A stretch of 49,544 nucleotides of DNA from an uncultured Oscillospiraceae bacterium (lineage in GTDB: Bacteria > Bacillota > Clostridia > Oscillospirales > Oscillospiraceae): assembly GCA_944385175.1 (NCBI GenBank), contig CALWWB010000002.1, positions 1 through 49,544 on the forward strand, in the 5' to 3' direction. The position numbers and the translations under genes are program-made. The notes beneath the pieces were generated by a model that did not search any database, was not told where the DNA came from, and saw nothing but the letters and a program-made list of their open reading frames with translations. Positions 7,415 through 15,026 of the stretch are shown one piece after another (position 1 is the first letter of the stretch; each line of letters starts with the position of its first letter).

Positions 7415-8587
7415 TCAGTTCAAATCAAAATCCACATGACCCAGTATCTCCAGCATCTCCTCCATGGTTTCACAGGAGAGAATATAGAAGCCGTAGCGAG
7501 TGGAGCTGTCACTGATCTCCCGCCCGTCCAGGGGCAGGATGTCACTCTGCCGGTATATTGCCTTGGGATAGCTGCGGCGGATGTAGTCCAGATCATCCAG
7601 ATCCCGCTGGCAGAATATGAAGCGTATGGCAGATATGCGGGATGCGTGCCGGGGCCGGAGATCGGGCTCCTTGCCGCAGGCCGTGTCCACACAGGCGGCA
7701 ACATAGTCTATGCCCCGGCTGATGTATACCAGATCTGAGCCTATGCAGTCCCCACCCATGCGGGCGCCGCACTCTATGATGCGTATCTGGCCTGTTTCGT
7801 CAATTTTAAGCTCGGTGTGAGAGGCTCCGAAGCGGATGCCCAGGCAGTCCAGCACCCGGGGCACAAGCTCCTTTATGCGGCAGAGAGTGTCCGGGGTCAT
7901 ATGCAGGGGAGGCTGCAAATGTCCCGTTTCCACGAAGAGAGGTGCGCCGGTGGTGAATTTCTCGGTACAGGCCAGAAAATGATGTTCACCTTGCCAGGAG
8001 ATATATTCAATGCTGTATTCCCTGCCAGGGGCAAATTCTTCCACCAGAGCCTTTTTTTCAAAGGAATGGCCCATGGCTTTCTCTATGGCCGCCGGCAGCT
8101 GGGATGGCTCCGCCACCTTGAAAACACCCCGGCTGCCGGAGCGATCCGTGGGCTTTACTATCACCGGGTATTCCAGATCCAGCCCCTCGGCCGCAGCGGG
8201 AGAGGATACGAGACGGCTCTTGCAGGAGGGCAGGCCCGCCTCCTCAAAGGCCCGGCGCATGAGGTGTTTGTTTGTGGCCGCCAGGGCGCTGACCATGCCG
8301 TTGCCCGTAAGTCCCAGGTTCTCGGCGATGTAGTTCACCGTTATTGCCGCCAGGTCGGAGCCTATGGACACCACTCCCACCGGGGAGAGTTTCCGGCAGA
8401 TATCCAGAATGCGGTCAGTTTCCACGATGCTGACGGGATAGAAATAATCTGCGGAGCGCTCGCCCACGTCGCCGCATTGCCAGGCGAAGACATGGGTGGT
8501 GTAGCCCATAGCTTTTGCAGTGAGTATCAGGGGGTTTTGAAACTCATTGGCGCCTATTATAATTAAATTTTTCCCTTTGTTGTCCAT
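7415..8587 (-). CDS. ATP-grasp domain enzyme, substrate unknown
   Basis: 390 residues. The N-terminal part (MDNKGKNLIIIGANEFQNP) is a Rossmann-like pre-ATP-grasp domain. The centre has EYPVIVKPTDRSGSRGV, the lysine and glycine-rich ATP loop, ALVEEFAPGREYSIEYISW, and the C-terminal lobe has IIECGARMGGD, where Glu and Asn-like acid positions bind Mg-ATP. Relatives ligate a carboxylate to an amine or thiol (biotin carboxylase, carbamoyl phosphate synthase, amino acid ligases). Start at 8587 follows GGAG with 5-nt spacing. Lying between an amino sugar transfer pair and a second glycosyltransferase, it could attach an amino or hydroxy acid to the sugar amine; this is inference. It could also make a free dipeptide. 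Confidence 0.85.
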   Translation of the reverse strand: MDNKGKNLIIIGANEFQNPLILTAKAMGYTTHVFAWQCGDVGERSADYFYPVSIVETDRILDICRKLSPVGVVSIGSDLAAITVNYIAENLGLTGNGMVSALAATNKHLMRRAFEEAGLPSCKSRLVSSPAAAEGLDLEYPVIVKPTDRSGSRGVFKVAEPSQLPAAIEKAMGHSFEKKALVEEFAPGREYSIEYISWQGEHHFLACTEKFTTGAPLFVETGHLQPPLHMTPDTLCRIKELVPRVLDCLGIRFGASHTELKIDETGQIRIIECGARMGGDCIGSDLVYISRGIDYVAACVDTACGKEPDLRPRHASRISAIRFIFCQRDLDDLDYIRRSYPKAIYRQSDILPLDGREISDSSTRYGFYILSCETMEEMLEILGHVDFDLN

Positions 8588-8598
8588 AATGGCTCCGA

Positions 8599-8946
8599 TC
8601 AGAGAGTGAATATGATTATGCCCAGAAGTATGAGGAAGAGGGCAAAAAGCTTGCGCCGCCCCACCTTTTCCTTGAAGATGGTTACGCCGAAGATGGTTAC
8701 GAAAATATATGAGCTGCTCTCAAAGGCGGGGCTCATGCTGAGGGGCAGCTTTTTATAGGCCAGCATGGTCAGCAGCGTGCTGCCGAAGAACATGCCGTAG
8801 GCCAGTATAACAGGCAGATTCAGATACTCCCTCAGGAAGCTTTTGTGCTGGGTGAGGGAGGCTTTTTTCAAAACCGTCTGGGATACGGAGGAGACGAACA
8901 CGCTGAAAAAACCTATAGACAGGTAGGGCAGCATTTCCGCAGTCAT
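8599..8946 (-). CDS. Small 4-TM EmrE/ArnF-like membrane protein (second of a pair)
   Basis: 115 residues with four hydrophobic segments, the size of a half DMT/SMR transporter. It has the pattern of EamA-type half proteins: a conserved polar TVLKKASL near helix 1, KKLPLSMSPAFESSSYIFVT and IFGVTIFKEKVGRRKLFALF with a C-terminal LLGIIIF helix. It overlaps its partner (8943-9308) by ATGA, so the two are translated together and probably form a heterodimer. ArnE/ArnF, an equivalent pair next to an ArnC-type enzyme, is thought to flip undecaprenyl-phosphate-aminoarabinose; a similar flippase job fits here. A drug or metabolite exporter remains possible. Confidence 0.8.
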   Translation of the reverse strand: MTAEMLPYLSIGFFSVFVSSVSQTVLKKASLTQHKSFLREYLNLPVILAYGMFFGSTLLTMLAYKKLPLSMSPAFESSSYIFVTIFGVTIFKEKVGRRKLFALFLILLGIIIFTL

Positions 8947-9308
8947 GGCTGTACCTCCCCGTCTTTTTCAGGCTGTACGAAAAGTACGACGCCGGCCACG
9001 GCCAGAGCGCAGCCTATGAGCTGGTTGAGCTGTATCTGCTCTTTGAAGAGCAGTGCGCCGAAAACCATGCTCCATACCAGGGTGACAGCCTTGTTGGCAA
9101 AGGCCACGGTGAGGGGCAGGCGTTTGAGTATCTGCTGCCAGCCCAGGGCATAGACCACCAGGATAAAGAACATGCCGCCGTAGTACAGGCAGAATTTAAA
9201 GCTGAGGAAGGGCTCTGCCGACGCCAGCTTGGACAGCACGGAGGACATGGAATAAAACAGCAGCAGCAGATGCAGCGCAATAAAGACCTTCTTATCCGTT
9301 TTTTCCAT
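8943..9308 (-). CDS. Small 4-TM EmrE/ArnE-like membrane protein (first of a pair)
   Basis: 121 residues, four membrane helices. Visible are YSMSSVLSKLASAEPF in helix 1, ILVVYALGWQQILKRLPLTV, and VFGALLFKEQIQLNQLIGCA followed by a last helix and a short charged tail. The second half resembles EamA/DMT half-transporters, with the same KE and small-residue pattern as its partner. The stop codon overlaps the start of 8599-8946. It begins 2 bp after the GT2 copy at 9311, a tight junction that suggests translational coupling; no strong ribosome site of its own is seen. Role inferred as one half of a lipid-linked sugar flippase. Confidence 0.78.
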   Translation of the reverse strand: MEKTDKKVFIALHLLLLFYSMSSVLSKLASAEPFLSFKFCLYYGGMFFILVVYALGWQQILKRLPLTVAFANKAVTLVWSMVFGALLFKEQIQLNQLIGCALAVAGVVLFVQPEKDGEVQP

Positions 9309-9310
9309 GC

Positions 9311-10249
9311 TCAGCTCTCACTGTCCTTTTTGACAACCTGCCGCTCCACAAACTGGGGCGAGGCATTGATGCACATGTATATGCGGCCGATATACTCTCC
9401 GATGAGTCCAAGTACCACTAAAATGATACCGCCCAGTACCAGTTGGAGCGCCATAGTGGAACTCCAGCCCATGGGGACGCTGCTGTCAACAAAATATTTG
9501 ATGACGATAATTAGAGCGTAGATAAAACCGAGGAAGGCCGTAAGTATCCCGGCATAGGTGGCCAGACGCAGGGGCTTTACCGAGAAGGAGGTAAAGCCGT
9601 TCATCCACAGGCTGAGAAGCTTGCCTATGGTGTAGCCCGATTCTCCCTGCTGCCGCTGCCGGTGGTTCACCGGCACGTTGCACAGGCGGCGGGTAGAGCG
9701 GAGTACCAGCCCGTCCACATAGGGGAAGCAGTGCTTGTAATTGAGCATCTCGTCAATGATGAAGCGCTTGGCCGCCAGATAGCTGGGGATGGACAGATCC
9801 TTTGGCTTGCCCAGCATGATCTCCGTCATCTTGTTGTTTATGCGGGTACCCCAGTTGCGGAACTTGGAGTGCTGCTTGTGCTCGTAGGAGGCATAGACCA
9901 CATCGTAGCCCTCCTCCAGCTTGCTGAGGAGCTTGCCCACCTCGTCGGCGGGAGTCTGGCCGTCGTCGTCAAGGCAGACCACTATATCCCCCCGGCAGTG
10001 ATGGAAGCCTGCCATCAGAGCGCCGTGCTGTCCGAAATTCCTTGTCAGGTCCACAGCGGTTATGCGCCCGTCCTTTTCCGCCAGGGCGGAGAGAACGGAA
10101 AAAGTGTTGTCCGGGGAGCAGTCGTTTACCAGAATTATCTCATAGTCGTACTGGGGAAGGGAGGGCATGGTGCACTCTATCTCCTCCACAACGGAACCTA
10201 TTGTATCCTGGGAGCAATAACAGGGTATTACAAAGGAGACGGTTTTCAT
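9311..10249 (-). CDS. GT2 glycosyltransferase, polyprenyl-phosphate type, copy 2
   Basis: 312 residues and clearly paralogous to the gene at 6462-7403: the same FVIPCY start, LVNDCSPDNT, VCLDDDGQTP, then an identical run TPADEVGKLLSKLEEGYDVV and the shared end GEYIGRIYMC. DNA around that run is also almost identical in both copies, which points to a recent duplication or gene conversion. Two C-terminal membrane helices are present. It overlaps the acetyltransferase gene by ATGA (10246-10249) and sits directly before the two 4-TM proteins, the ArnC-ArnE-ArnF arrangement. This copy is therefore the better candidate for making the lipid-linked substrate of the putative flippase. Confidence 0.9.
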   Translation of the reverse strand: MKTVSFVIPCYCSQDTIGSVVEEIECTMPSLPQYDYEIILVNDCSPDNTFSVLSALAEKDGRITAVDLTRNFGQHGALMAGFHHCRGDIVVCLDDDGQTPADEVGKLLSKLEEGYDVVYASYEHKQHSKFRNWGTRINNKMTEIMLGKPKDLSIPSYLAAKRFIIDEMLNYKHCFPYVDGLVLRSTRRLCNVPVNHRQRQQGESGYTIGKLLSLWMNGFTSFSVKPLRLATYAGILTAFLGFIYALIIVIKYFVDSSVPMGWSSTMALQLVLGGIILVVLGLIGEYIGRIYMCINASPQFVERQVVKKDSES

Positions 10250-10800
10250 TCTTTTTCCTCCTCGGCGACCACAGCCATAAATATCACGTCGTGGAATTCT
10301 CCATCCAGCTTTACCATGTCCCGGAAGCGGCCCTCGGTTATATACCCGGCCTTTTCACAGCTACGTAAAGAGGCGGTATTGCCGCCCAATATCCTTAGGC
10401 TTATCCGGTGCAGCTTCAGCACATCCAGACCGAAGCGGACAAACAGCCTTGCTGTTTCGGTGCCTATGCCTCGTCCCTGGCAGTCGTCCTCGCCGATAAA
10501 TATGCCGTATTCGGCGCTCTCGTTTTCCGGGTCGATATCCCGGAGATAGGCGCTGCCCAGAGGACGGCCGCTGTCCTTTTCAAGGATGATGTATTGGATG
10601 ACGCGGCCGGTGTCCACCTTGGTTTTCAGCCAGTTCTCGTGAAGCTCCGTAGTGAAGGGCCGTCGAAATATAAAATGCCTGCGCACGGAATCCTTATTGC
10701 GCCAGGCCACTATCAGCCCGGTGTCTTCCCTGGTGATAGGGCGCAGAGTGACCTTTTCGCCGTTTATCACCGGCAGGTCGCAAGGGGCAAAAGTGTTCAT
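10246..10800 (-). CDS. GNAT-family N-acetyltransferase
   Basis: 184 residues. It begins MNTFAPCDLPVINGEKVTLR and continues with RPITREDTGLIVAWRNKDSV, the RimJ/RimL-like opening, then IFIGEDDCQGRGIGTETARL, the Q/R-x-x-G-x-G/A acetyl-CoA loop, and NTASLRSCEKAGYITEGRFR, the conserved Asn and C-terminal strand. Start at 10800 follows GGAGG with 6-nt spacing; a longer upstream frame overlaps the neighbour and shows no domain. GNAT enzymes of this branch include acetylases of 4-amino sugars (WecD and PseH types). Placed after wecE and before a GT2 enzyme, it most likely acetylates the amino sugar made by WecE. Protein N-terminal acetylation is the alternative. Confidence 0.88.
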   Translation of the reverse strand: MNTFAPCDLPVINGEKVTLRPITREDTGLIVAWRNKDSVRRHFIFRRPFTTELHENWLKTKVDTGRVIQYIILEKDSGRPLGSAYLRDIDPENESAEYGIFIGEDDCQGRGIGTETARLFVRFGLDVLKLHRISLRILGGNTASLRSCEKAGYITEGRFRDMVKLDGEFHDVIFMAVVAEEEKE

Positions 10801-10813
10801 AGTTTCCTCCGTT

Positions 10814-12322
10814 TCATGGATCGAGCCTGCGGTAGACATCCCCGTAACCCTCCATGGAGCCGGCAAACTCGTAGTAGTCGGGGGAGGGGCTGGGGTCGCC
10901 CGGCCGGGAGAGAATATAGTCCATCCCGTAGCCATGGGTGTTTTCTTCATAAATGCCGCCACAGATACCCACATTGGGCGGCACGTCCTTCATCAGGGCG
11001 AGGTCGTACTCGGTGCCGTAGAGGCCCAGGGTACAGGGCTCGTCACCGAAAAGCTGGGAGTAGTCCAGCCCTGTGGATTCATCGGGGAAAAAGCGGGGGT
11101 CGGAGGCCACATGGCTGAAAGCCTCGGGGGCCATGAGCAACCCAAAGACCATTAGGGCGGCAAGGCTTGTCCTGAAAACTCTGCCCTCTCCGTTCCAGCG
11201 CAGCAGCAGCCACAGCATCAACCCGTACGCCATGGGAGCCAGGGTCCGATAATCCCGCCAATCGAAGACAAAATATATCATAATCACAATGGCCAGGCAG
11301 CCGGCGCCGGCGGCAAATATTCCGAAGTATTCCCAGCGCCAGGTGAGGCGCAGCCTGCCTCCCTCTTTTTTCAGCAGGGTCTTGCAAAAGAGCAGCAGCA
11401 AAAGCAGGAGATAGAAATACCTGGCCATGGCCTGGGGCAGGGAATTATCCGAGGCCGGGTTCAGAAAATTGAGGATATTGTCCCTTGTATTTTGCCACAG
11501 CCCCCGCAGCAGTTCTCCTAGGCTTTCGCTCTGCATGAGATTATACAGCACGTCCGGATAGGGAGCCACAAAAAGGGAGAAACAATAGTTGAAAGCCAGG
11601 GTGCCCAGGGCATAGAGCACCAGGCACAAAAGCAGCTTCAGGCTCAGCCTGTTGTCGCAGAAAATGAGGATAGCCGGGAAAAACAGCACCACGTTGCTCA
11701 TGCGCAGTACCGTGCAGTAGAGACCGCAGATAAAGAGCAAGGGCAGGGTCCAGCCTCTGCGGGGCAGGGCTCCGCTGTGCTCCTTCTCATAGCGCAGCAG
11801 CAGCGCCATGTACACGATGACGCAGGCATAACAGGGCATCTCCATCATGGAGAGATTGATATAGCGCACCAGCGGTGGATAGAGCGCAGTGAACAGGGCA
11901 ATGAGCAGCGCCTCCCGGGGGCAGGGGCGGGCTATGAGATACAGCAGGGCTAGGGCGGCCATGAGCATCAGGACCCCGGCGATGACCAGGGCGCTGTCGG
12001 TCATGGGAAAGAGCAGCACATACCACAGCCAAGCCGCCACAGGGGACAGCCCATGGCTGCCCAAAGGCCCGATGGGGGCCACGTAACCCACCAGGTGCTC
12101 CGTGGAACCGAAATCGAAGCCCCGTTCACTGATGGAATACATGAGCCGCCAGTAATCCAGCTCGTCGTTGAGGTAGGGCTTGGATAAAAACATGTTGTTG
12201 CCCGACAGCAGGGAGAGCAAGAGCATCGTGACCACCGGGGAGAGAATTAACAGCGGCGCAGACCACAGCCGAAGCCGCCTGCCCTCATTGCCGGGGCGCA
12301 GGGATTTGGGCTCAGCGCTCAT
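10814..12322 (-). CDS. Polytopic membrane protein, probable GT-C-type glycosyltransferase
   Basis: 502 residues with a short basic N-terminus, about 10-12 hydrophobic helices up to about residue 400 and a roughly 90-residue hydrophilic C-terminal domain. The first external loop carries LNDELDYWRL, an Asp/Glu pair in the position where GT-C enzymes keep catalytic or metal-binding acids. No detailed family can be named. The start overlaps the wecE stop by 11 bp and follows GGAG. In three-part systems (GT2, flippase, GT-C) the GT-C protein takes the sugar from the lipid carrier outside the cell and adds it to a surface polymer or protein; that role is inferred from context. Confidence 0.7.
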   Translation of the reverse strand: MSAEPKSLRPGNEGRRLRLWSAPLLILSPVVTMLLLSLLSGNNMFLSKPYLNDELDYWRLMYSISERGFDFGSTEHLVGYVAPIGPLGSHGLSPVAAWLWYVLLFPMTDSALVIAGVLMLMAALALLYLIARPCPREALLIALFTALYPPLVRYINLSMMEMPCYACVIVYMALLLRYEKEHSGALPRRGWTLPLLFICGLYCTVLRMSNVVLFFPAILIFCDNRLSLKLLLCLVLYALGTLAFNYCFSLFVAPYPDVLYNLMQSESLGELLRGLWQNTRDNILNFLNPASDNSLPQAMARYFYLLLLLLLFCKTLLKKEGGRLRLTWRWEYFGIFAAGAGCLAIVIMIYFVFDWRDYRTLAPMAYGLMLWLLLRWNGEGRVFRTSLAALMVFGLLMAPEAFSHVASDPRFFPDESTGLDYSQLFGDEPCTLGLYGTEYDLALMKDVPPNVGICGGIYEENTHGYGMDYILSRPGDPSPSPDYYEFAGSMEGYGDVYRRLDP

Positions 12323-13445
12323 TATAAAACTCCAGAACGGCGTCTATGACCCTCTGCCGGTCCTCGGCCGTGAGGCCAAAGTACAGCGGCAGGCGCAGCA
12401 GCCGGTCGGACTGGGAGGTAGTATACGCATCCTCTCCGGCAAAGCGGCCGAATTTCAGCCCGGCGGGGGCGGAGTGCAGCGGCACATAGTGGAATACCGC
12501 CAGAATATCACGCATTTTCAGGTGGTTTATGAGGGCGGTCCTCTCCGCAAGATCCTTTGCCTTCACATAAAACATGTGGGCATTGTGGACGCAGCCCTCC
12601 GGAACGGTGGGCAGTTCCAGCTTCCCGGCCTCAGCCAGAGGGAGGAAAGCTTCCAGGTACTTGTTCCAGGTGTTGAGACGGTCGTTATTGATTTCGTCGG
12701 CCCTGAGCAGCTGAGCCCAGAGATAGGCCGCATTCAGCTCGCTGGGCAGGTAACTGTCGCCGAAGTCCACCCAGGTGTATTTGTCCACCTGACCGCGAAA
12801 GAATTTTGAACGGTTTGTGCCTTTTTCCCGGAGGATCTCCGCCCGCTCATTGTATTCGGGGCGGTTTATGACCAGAGCACCGCCTTCGCCCATTGAGTAG
12901 TTCTTTGTCTCATGGAAGGAGTAGCAGCCCAGATCTCCTATGGTGCCCAGGGGCCTGCCCTTGTAGCTGCTCATGATGCCCTGGGCCGCATCCTCTACCA
13001 CGATGAGCCCGTGGCGGCGGGCGATGTCCATAATGGTGTCCATTTCACAGGCCACACCGGCATAGTGTACGGGTACGATGGCCCGTGTCCTTTCGGTGAT
13101 TGCCGCTTCGATTTTGGACTCATCAATATTCATGGTGTCCGGACGTATGTCCACGAACACCAATTTTGCACCGGCAAGGACAAAGGCGGTGGCGGTGCTG
13201 GAAAAGGTGAAGCTGGGGAGAATGACCTCGTCTCCCGGTTTAAAGTTGCACAGCAGGGCGGCCATATCCAGGGCGGTGGTGCCGCTGGTTGTGAGAAGTA
13301 CTTTCTGGGCATTAAAACGCTGTTCCATCCAGTGGCTGCATTTTTTCGTAAATTCGCCGTCACCGCAGATTTTGCGGCTGGCAATGGCCTGACGGATATA
13401 CTCCAGCTCGTCGCCGGTGCAGGGAGGCACATTAAAAGGTATCAT
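12312..13445 (-). CDS. wecE: dTDP-4-amino-4,6-dideoxygalactose transaminase
   Basis: 377 residues, almost the same length as E. coli WecE (376). From the chosen start it reads MIPFNVPPCTGDELEYI, and long parts resemble E. coli WecE as I recall it, including RPDTMNIDE, IVPVHYAGVACEMDTIM and REKGTNRSKFFRGQVDKYTW. Lys181 (in SFHETKNYS) is the PLP lysine, the same number as in E. coli. The enzyme converts dTDP-4-keto-6-deoxyglucose with glutamate to dTDP-4-amino-4,6-dideoxygalactose. A frame extension to 13499 lacks a ribosome site, whereas 13445 follows GGGGGA. It is the first gene of the operon. The genes for the dTDP-keto sugar (rmlA, rmlB) are not in the window. Confidence 0.94.
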   Translation of the reverse strand: MIPFNVPPCTGDELEYIRQAIASRKICGDGEFTKKCSHWMEQRFNAQKVLLTTSGTTALDMAALLCNFKPGDEVILPSFTFSSTATAFVLAGAKLVFVDIRPDTMNIDESKIEAAITERTRAIVPVHYAGVACEMDTIMDIARRHGLIVVEDAAQGIMSSYKGRPLGTIGDLGCYSFHETKNYSMGEGGALVINRPEYNERAEILREKGTNRSKFFRGQVDKYTWVDFGDSYLPSELNAAYLWAQLLRADEINNDRLNTWNKYLEAFLPLAEAGKLELPTVPEGCVHNAHMFYVKAKDLAERTALINHLKMRDILAVFHYVPLHSAPAGLKFGRFAGEDAYTTSQSDRLLRLPLYFGLTAEDRQRVIDAVLEFYNER

Positions 13446-13523
13446 GATTGTATTTCCCCCGTAAATCGACATGTTTTTTGTGGGATATATGGTATTCATA
13501 TGGCATATGATTATAACTTACAC

Positions 13524-13551
13524 ATTATATCACAGATTTCCACAAATACAA
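13524..13551 (-). promoter_or_regulatory. Promoter of the wecE glycan operon
   Basis: On the minus strand: -35 TTGTAT (13546-13551), 16-bp spacer and a perfect extended -10 TGATATAAT (hexamer 13524-13529), with start about 70 bp before wecE. The gap from here to the LacI gene (to 13787) otherwise holds a short dyad GATTG-TG-CAATC (13690-13701) and no gene. Confidence 0.6.
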
Positions 13552-13724
13552 GGTAAAGATAAGATGGGCGCAGCTGCTGCCGGATCAATGACAAGATTAC
13601 ACAAGTTTTGGACAATATGATATAAATTTACCCCAAAGAAAAAGCGCAGAGAACGTTGCTTGTGAAGGATCAACAAAAAATATTGTGAAAGATTGTGCAA
13701 TCTTACGCCCCAAAGATTTTTGGA

Positions 13725-13759
13725 AACCGGTTGACAAAAAGCACAAGCGATGCTAGAAT
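13725..13759 (+). promoter_or_regulatory. Promoter and likely operator of the LacI-family gene
   Basis: A perfect TTGACA (13731-13736), 17-bp spacer and TAGAAT (13754-13759). The -35 is overlapped by AACCGGTT (13725-13732), a perfect dyad with a central CG, as in LacI-family operators. Similar AAACGGT elements lie before dctP (14887-14906), so the regulator probably represses both itself and the transporter operon. Promoter match is seen; operator use is inferred. Confidence 0.6.
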
Positions 13760-13787
13760 TTTTTACAGAAATGTTAAGGAAAAGCCA

Positions 13788-14831
13788 ATGGATAATCAAT
13801 CAGACAGCAGGCTGACCATTGACGAGGTCGCAAAGCTCTGCGGTGTATCAAAGACAACTATATCAAGATTTCTCAACGGCAAGTTTGAGAACATGTCCGC
13901 CGACACCAGGGAGCATATCCGCCGGGTAATCACCGAGGTGGATTATCATCCCAACCGTTCCGCCCAGCGGCTCAAGGCCAGCCGCAGCATGCTTATAGGC
14001 TGCGTCATCGGCGACATCAGCAGCCCCTTCTCCGCTCTGCTTTTAAAGGGTATTACCACCGTGTGCGAGGAGGCAGGCTATCAGGTGCTCTTTGCCGACA
14101 GCGGTGAGGATCCCCGCCGGGAACGCCGGGCCATCAAGGGCTTCCTGGAAAACCGGGTTGACGGGCTGATAGTCAATACCAGCGGCGGAAACGACGAGTT
14201 CTTGCTGGAGCTGCAAAGCAGCGGCACCTGCCTGGTGCTGGCCGACCGGCAGCTCATGAGCTCAGACCAGATAGACACGGTCACTACGCCCAACAGAAAC
14301 ACCGCTTATGACTGCGTCAGGTTCCTCCTGGCCCAAGGCTATACCAAGGTGGCATTCTTTTCCGAGACTATCGGAAATATTTCCCCCCGCATACTCCGCC
14401 GCCAGGGCTATGAACAGGCGGTGCGGGATCTTATGGAGACAGAGCCGGAGACCTACGAGTTCTCCTCCGACGATGCCTCAAGCTGCAAAAGCTGCCTGCG
14501 TGTGTTCCGCAGAAAGTACCCCGACGAGAGAATCGCCCTGCTCTCCTCCAACGGCGCCAGCGCCCAGAAACTGCTGGTGGCTCTGAAGGACTTGGGCATA
14601 GAGCCGGGATACGATTTCGGCTTTTGCACCTTTGACGATTGGAATTGGCTGCAAATATCAAAACCGGGCATCAGCGCCGTGGCACTGGCCACAGGGGATG
14701 TGGGCGCAAAATCGGCAGAACTGCTGTTGGAGCGCATCAGCGGCAAGCGGCCCGCCGGGGCCAGGGCTGTGAATGTGGAGATCCCCTCCCACTTCATAGT
14801 GAGGGAGTCCACACCGGCTCAGAATTTCTAG
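13788..14831 (+). CDS. LacI-family transcriptional regulator, probable regulator of the uronate genes (KdgR-like)
   Basis: 347 residues. The N-terminus has LTIDEVAKLCGVSKTTISRF then LNGKFENMSADTREHI and VDYHPNRSAQRLKASRS, the complete LacI helix-turn-helix and hinge. The rest is a periplasmic-binding-protein-like effector domain, with MLIGCVIGDISSPFSALLLK after the hinge and later VAFFSETIGNI and GFCTFDDWNWLQI. Start at 13788 follows AAGGA. It lies just before dctPQM, kduI and the KDG genes and runs in the same direction. LacI-type KdgR regulators of the same pathway are known in Firmicutes and respond to KDG; this assignment rests on context. Confidence 0.92.
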   Translation: MDNQSDSRLTIDEVAKLCGVSKTTISRFLNGKFENMSADTREHIRRVITEVDYHPNRSAQRLKASRSMLIGCVIGDISSPFSALLLKGITTVCEEAGYQVLFADSGEDPRRERRAIKGFLENRVDGLIVNTSGGNDEFLLELQSSGTCLVLADRQLMSSDQIDTVTTPNRNTAYDCVRFLLAQGYTKVAFFSETIGNISPRILRRQGYEQAVRDLMETEPETYEFSSDDASSCKSCLRVFRRKYPDERIALLSSNGASAQKLLVALKDLGIEPGYDFGFCTFDDWNWLQISKPGISAVALATGDVGAKSAELLLERISGKRPAGARAVNVEIPSHFIVRESTPAQNF

Positions 14832-14883
14832 GCCGGCCTTTTTGAAGGACTGAGGCTGTGCCTGAGTTTTGTGGATACTGTTT

Positions 14884-14913
14884 GTTAAACGGTACACGAA
14901 AACGGTTTACAAC
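14884..14913 (+). promoter_or_regulatory. Candidate tandem LacI-family operators before dctP
   Basis: Two AAACGGT copies 13 bp apart (14887-14893 and 14900-14906); the second is embedded in GAAAACGGTTTAC (14898-14910), close to the CG-centred dyads bound by LacI-family proteins. They lie in the 195-bp gap before dctP. A clear promoter could not be picked out in this gap. Confidence 0.45.
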
Positions 14914-15026
14914 AGATCTTCGACGACCCGGCCCCCTGCGCTGCCCACCTACCATAACAAATATGTATTACCGGCGATGCCCTGAGGACTCGCCTGTATA
15001 TAAAAAACCTTTCAGGAGGAAAAGTA

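Noticed and set aside
9311..10249. The GT2 pair as one duplicated mobile element
   Set aside because: No terminal repeats, transposase or integrase is seen around either copy; plain gene duplication is enough.
13446..13499. A longer start for WecE
   Set aside because: No ribosome site and the extension is absent from E. coli WecE, while 13445 has both.
14830..14844. A terminator after the LacI-type gene (AGGCCGGCCTTTTT)
   Set aside because: The dyad leaves almost no loop and the stem would be only three to four pairs; read-through into dctP is more likely.
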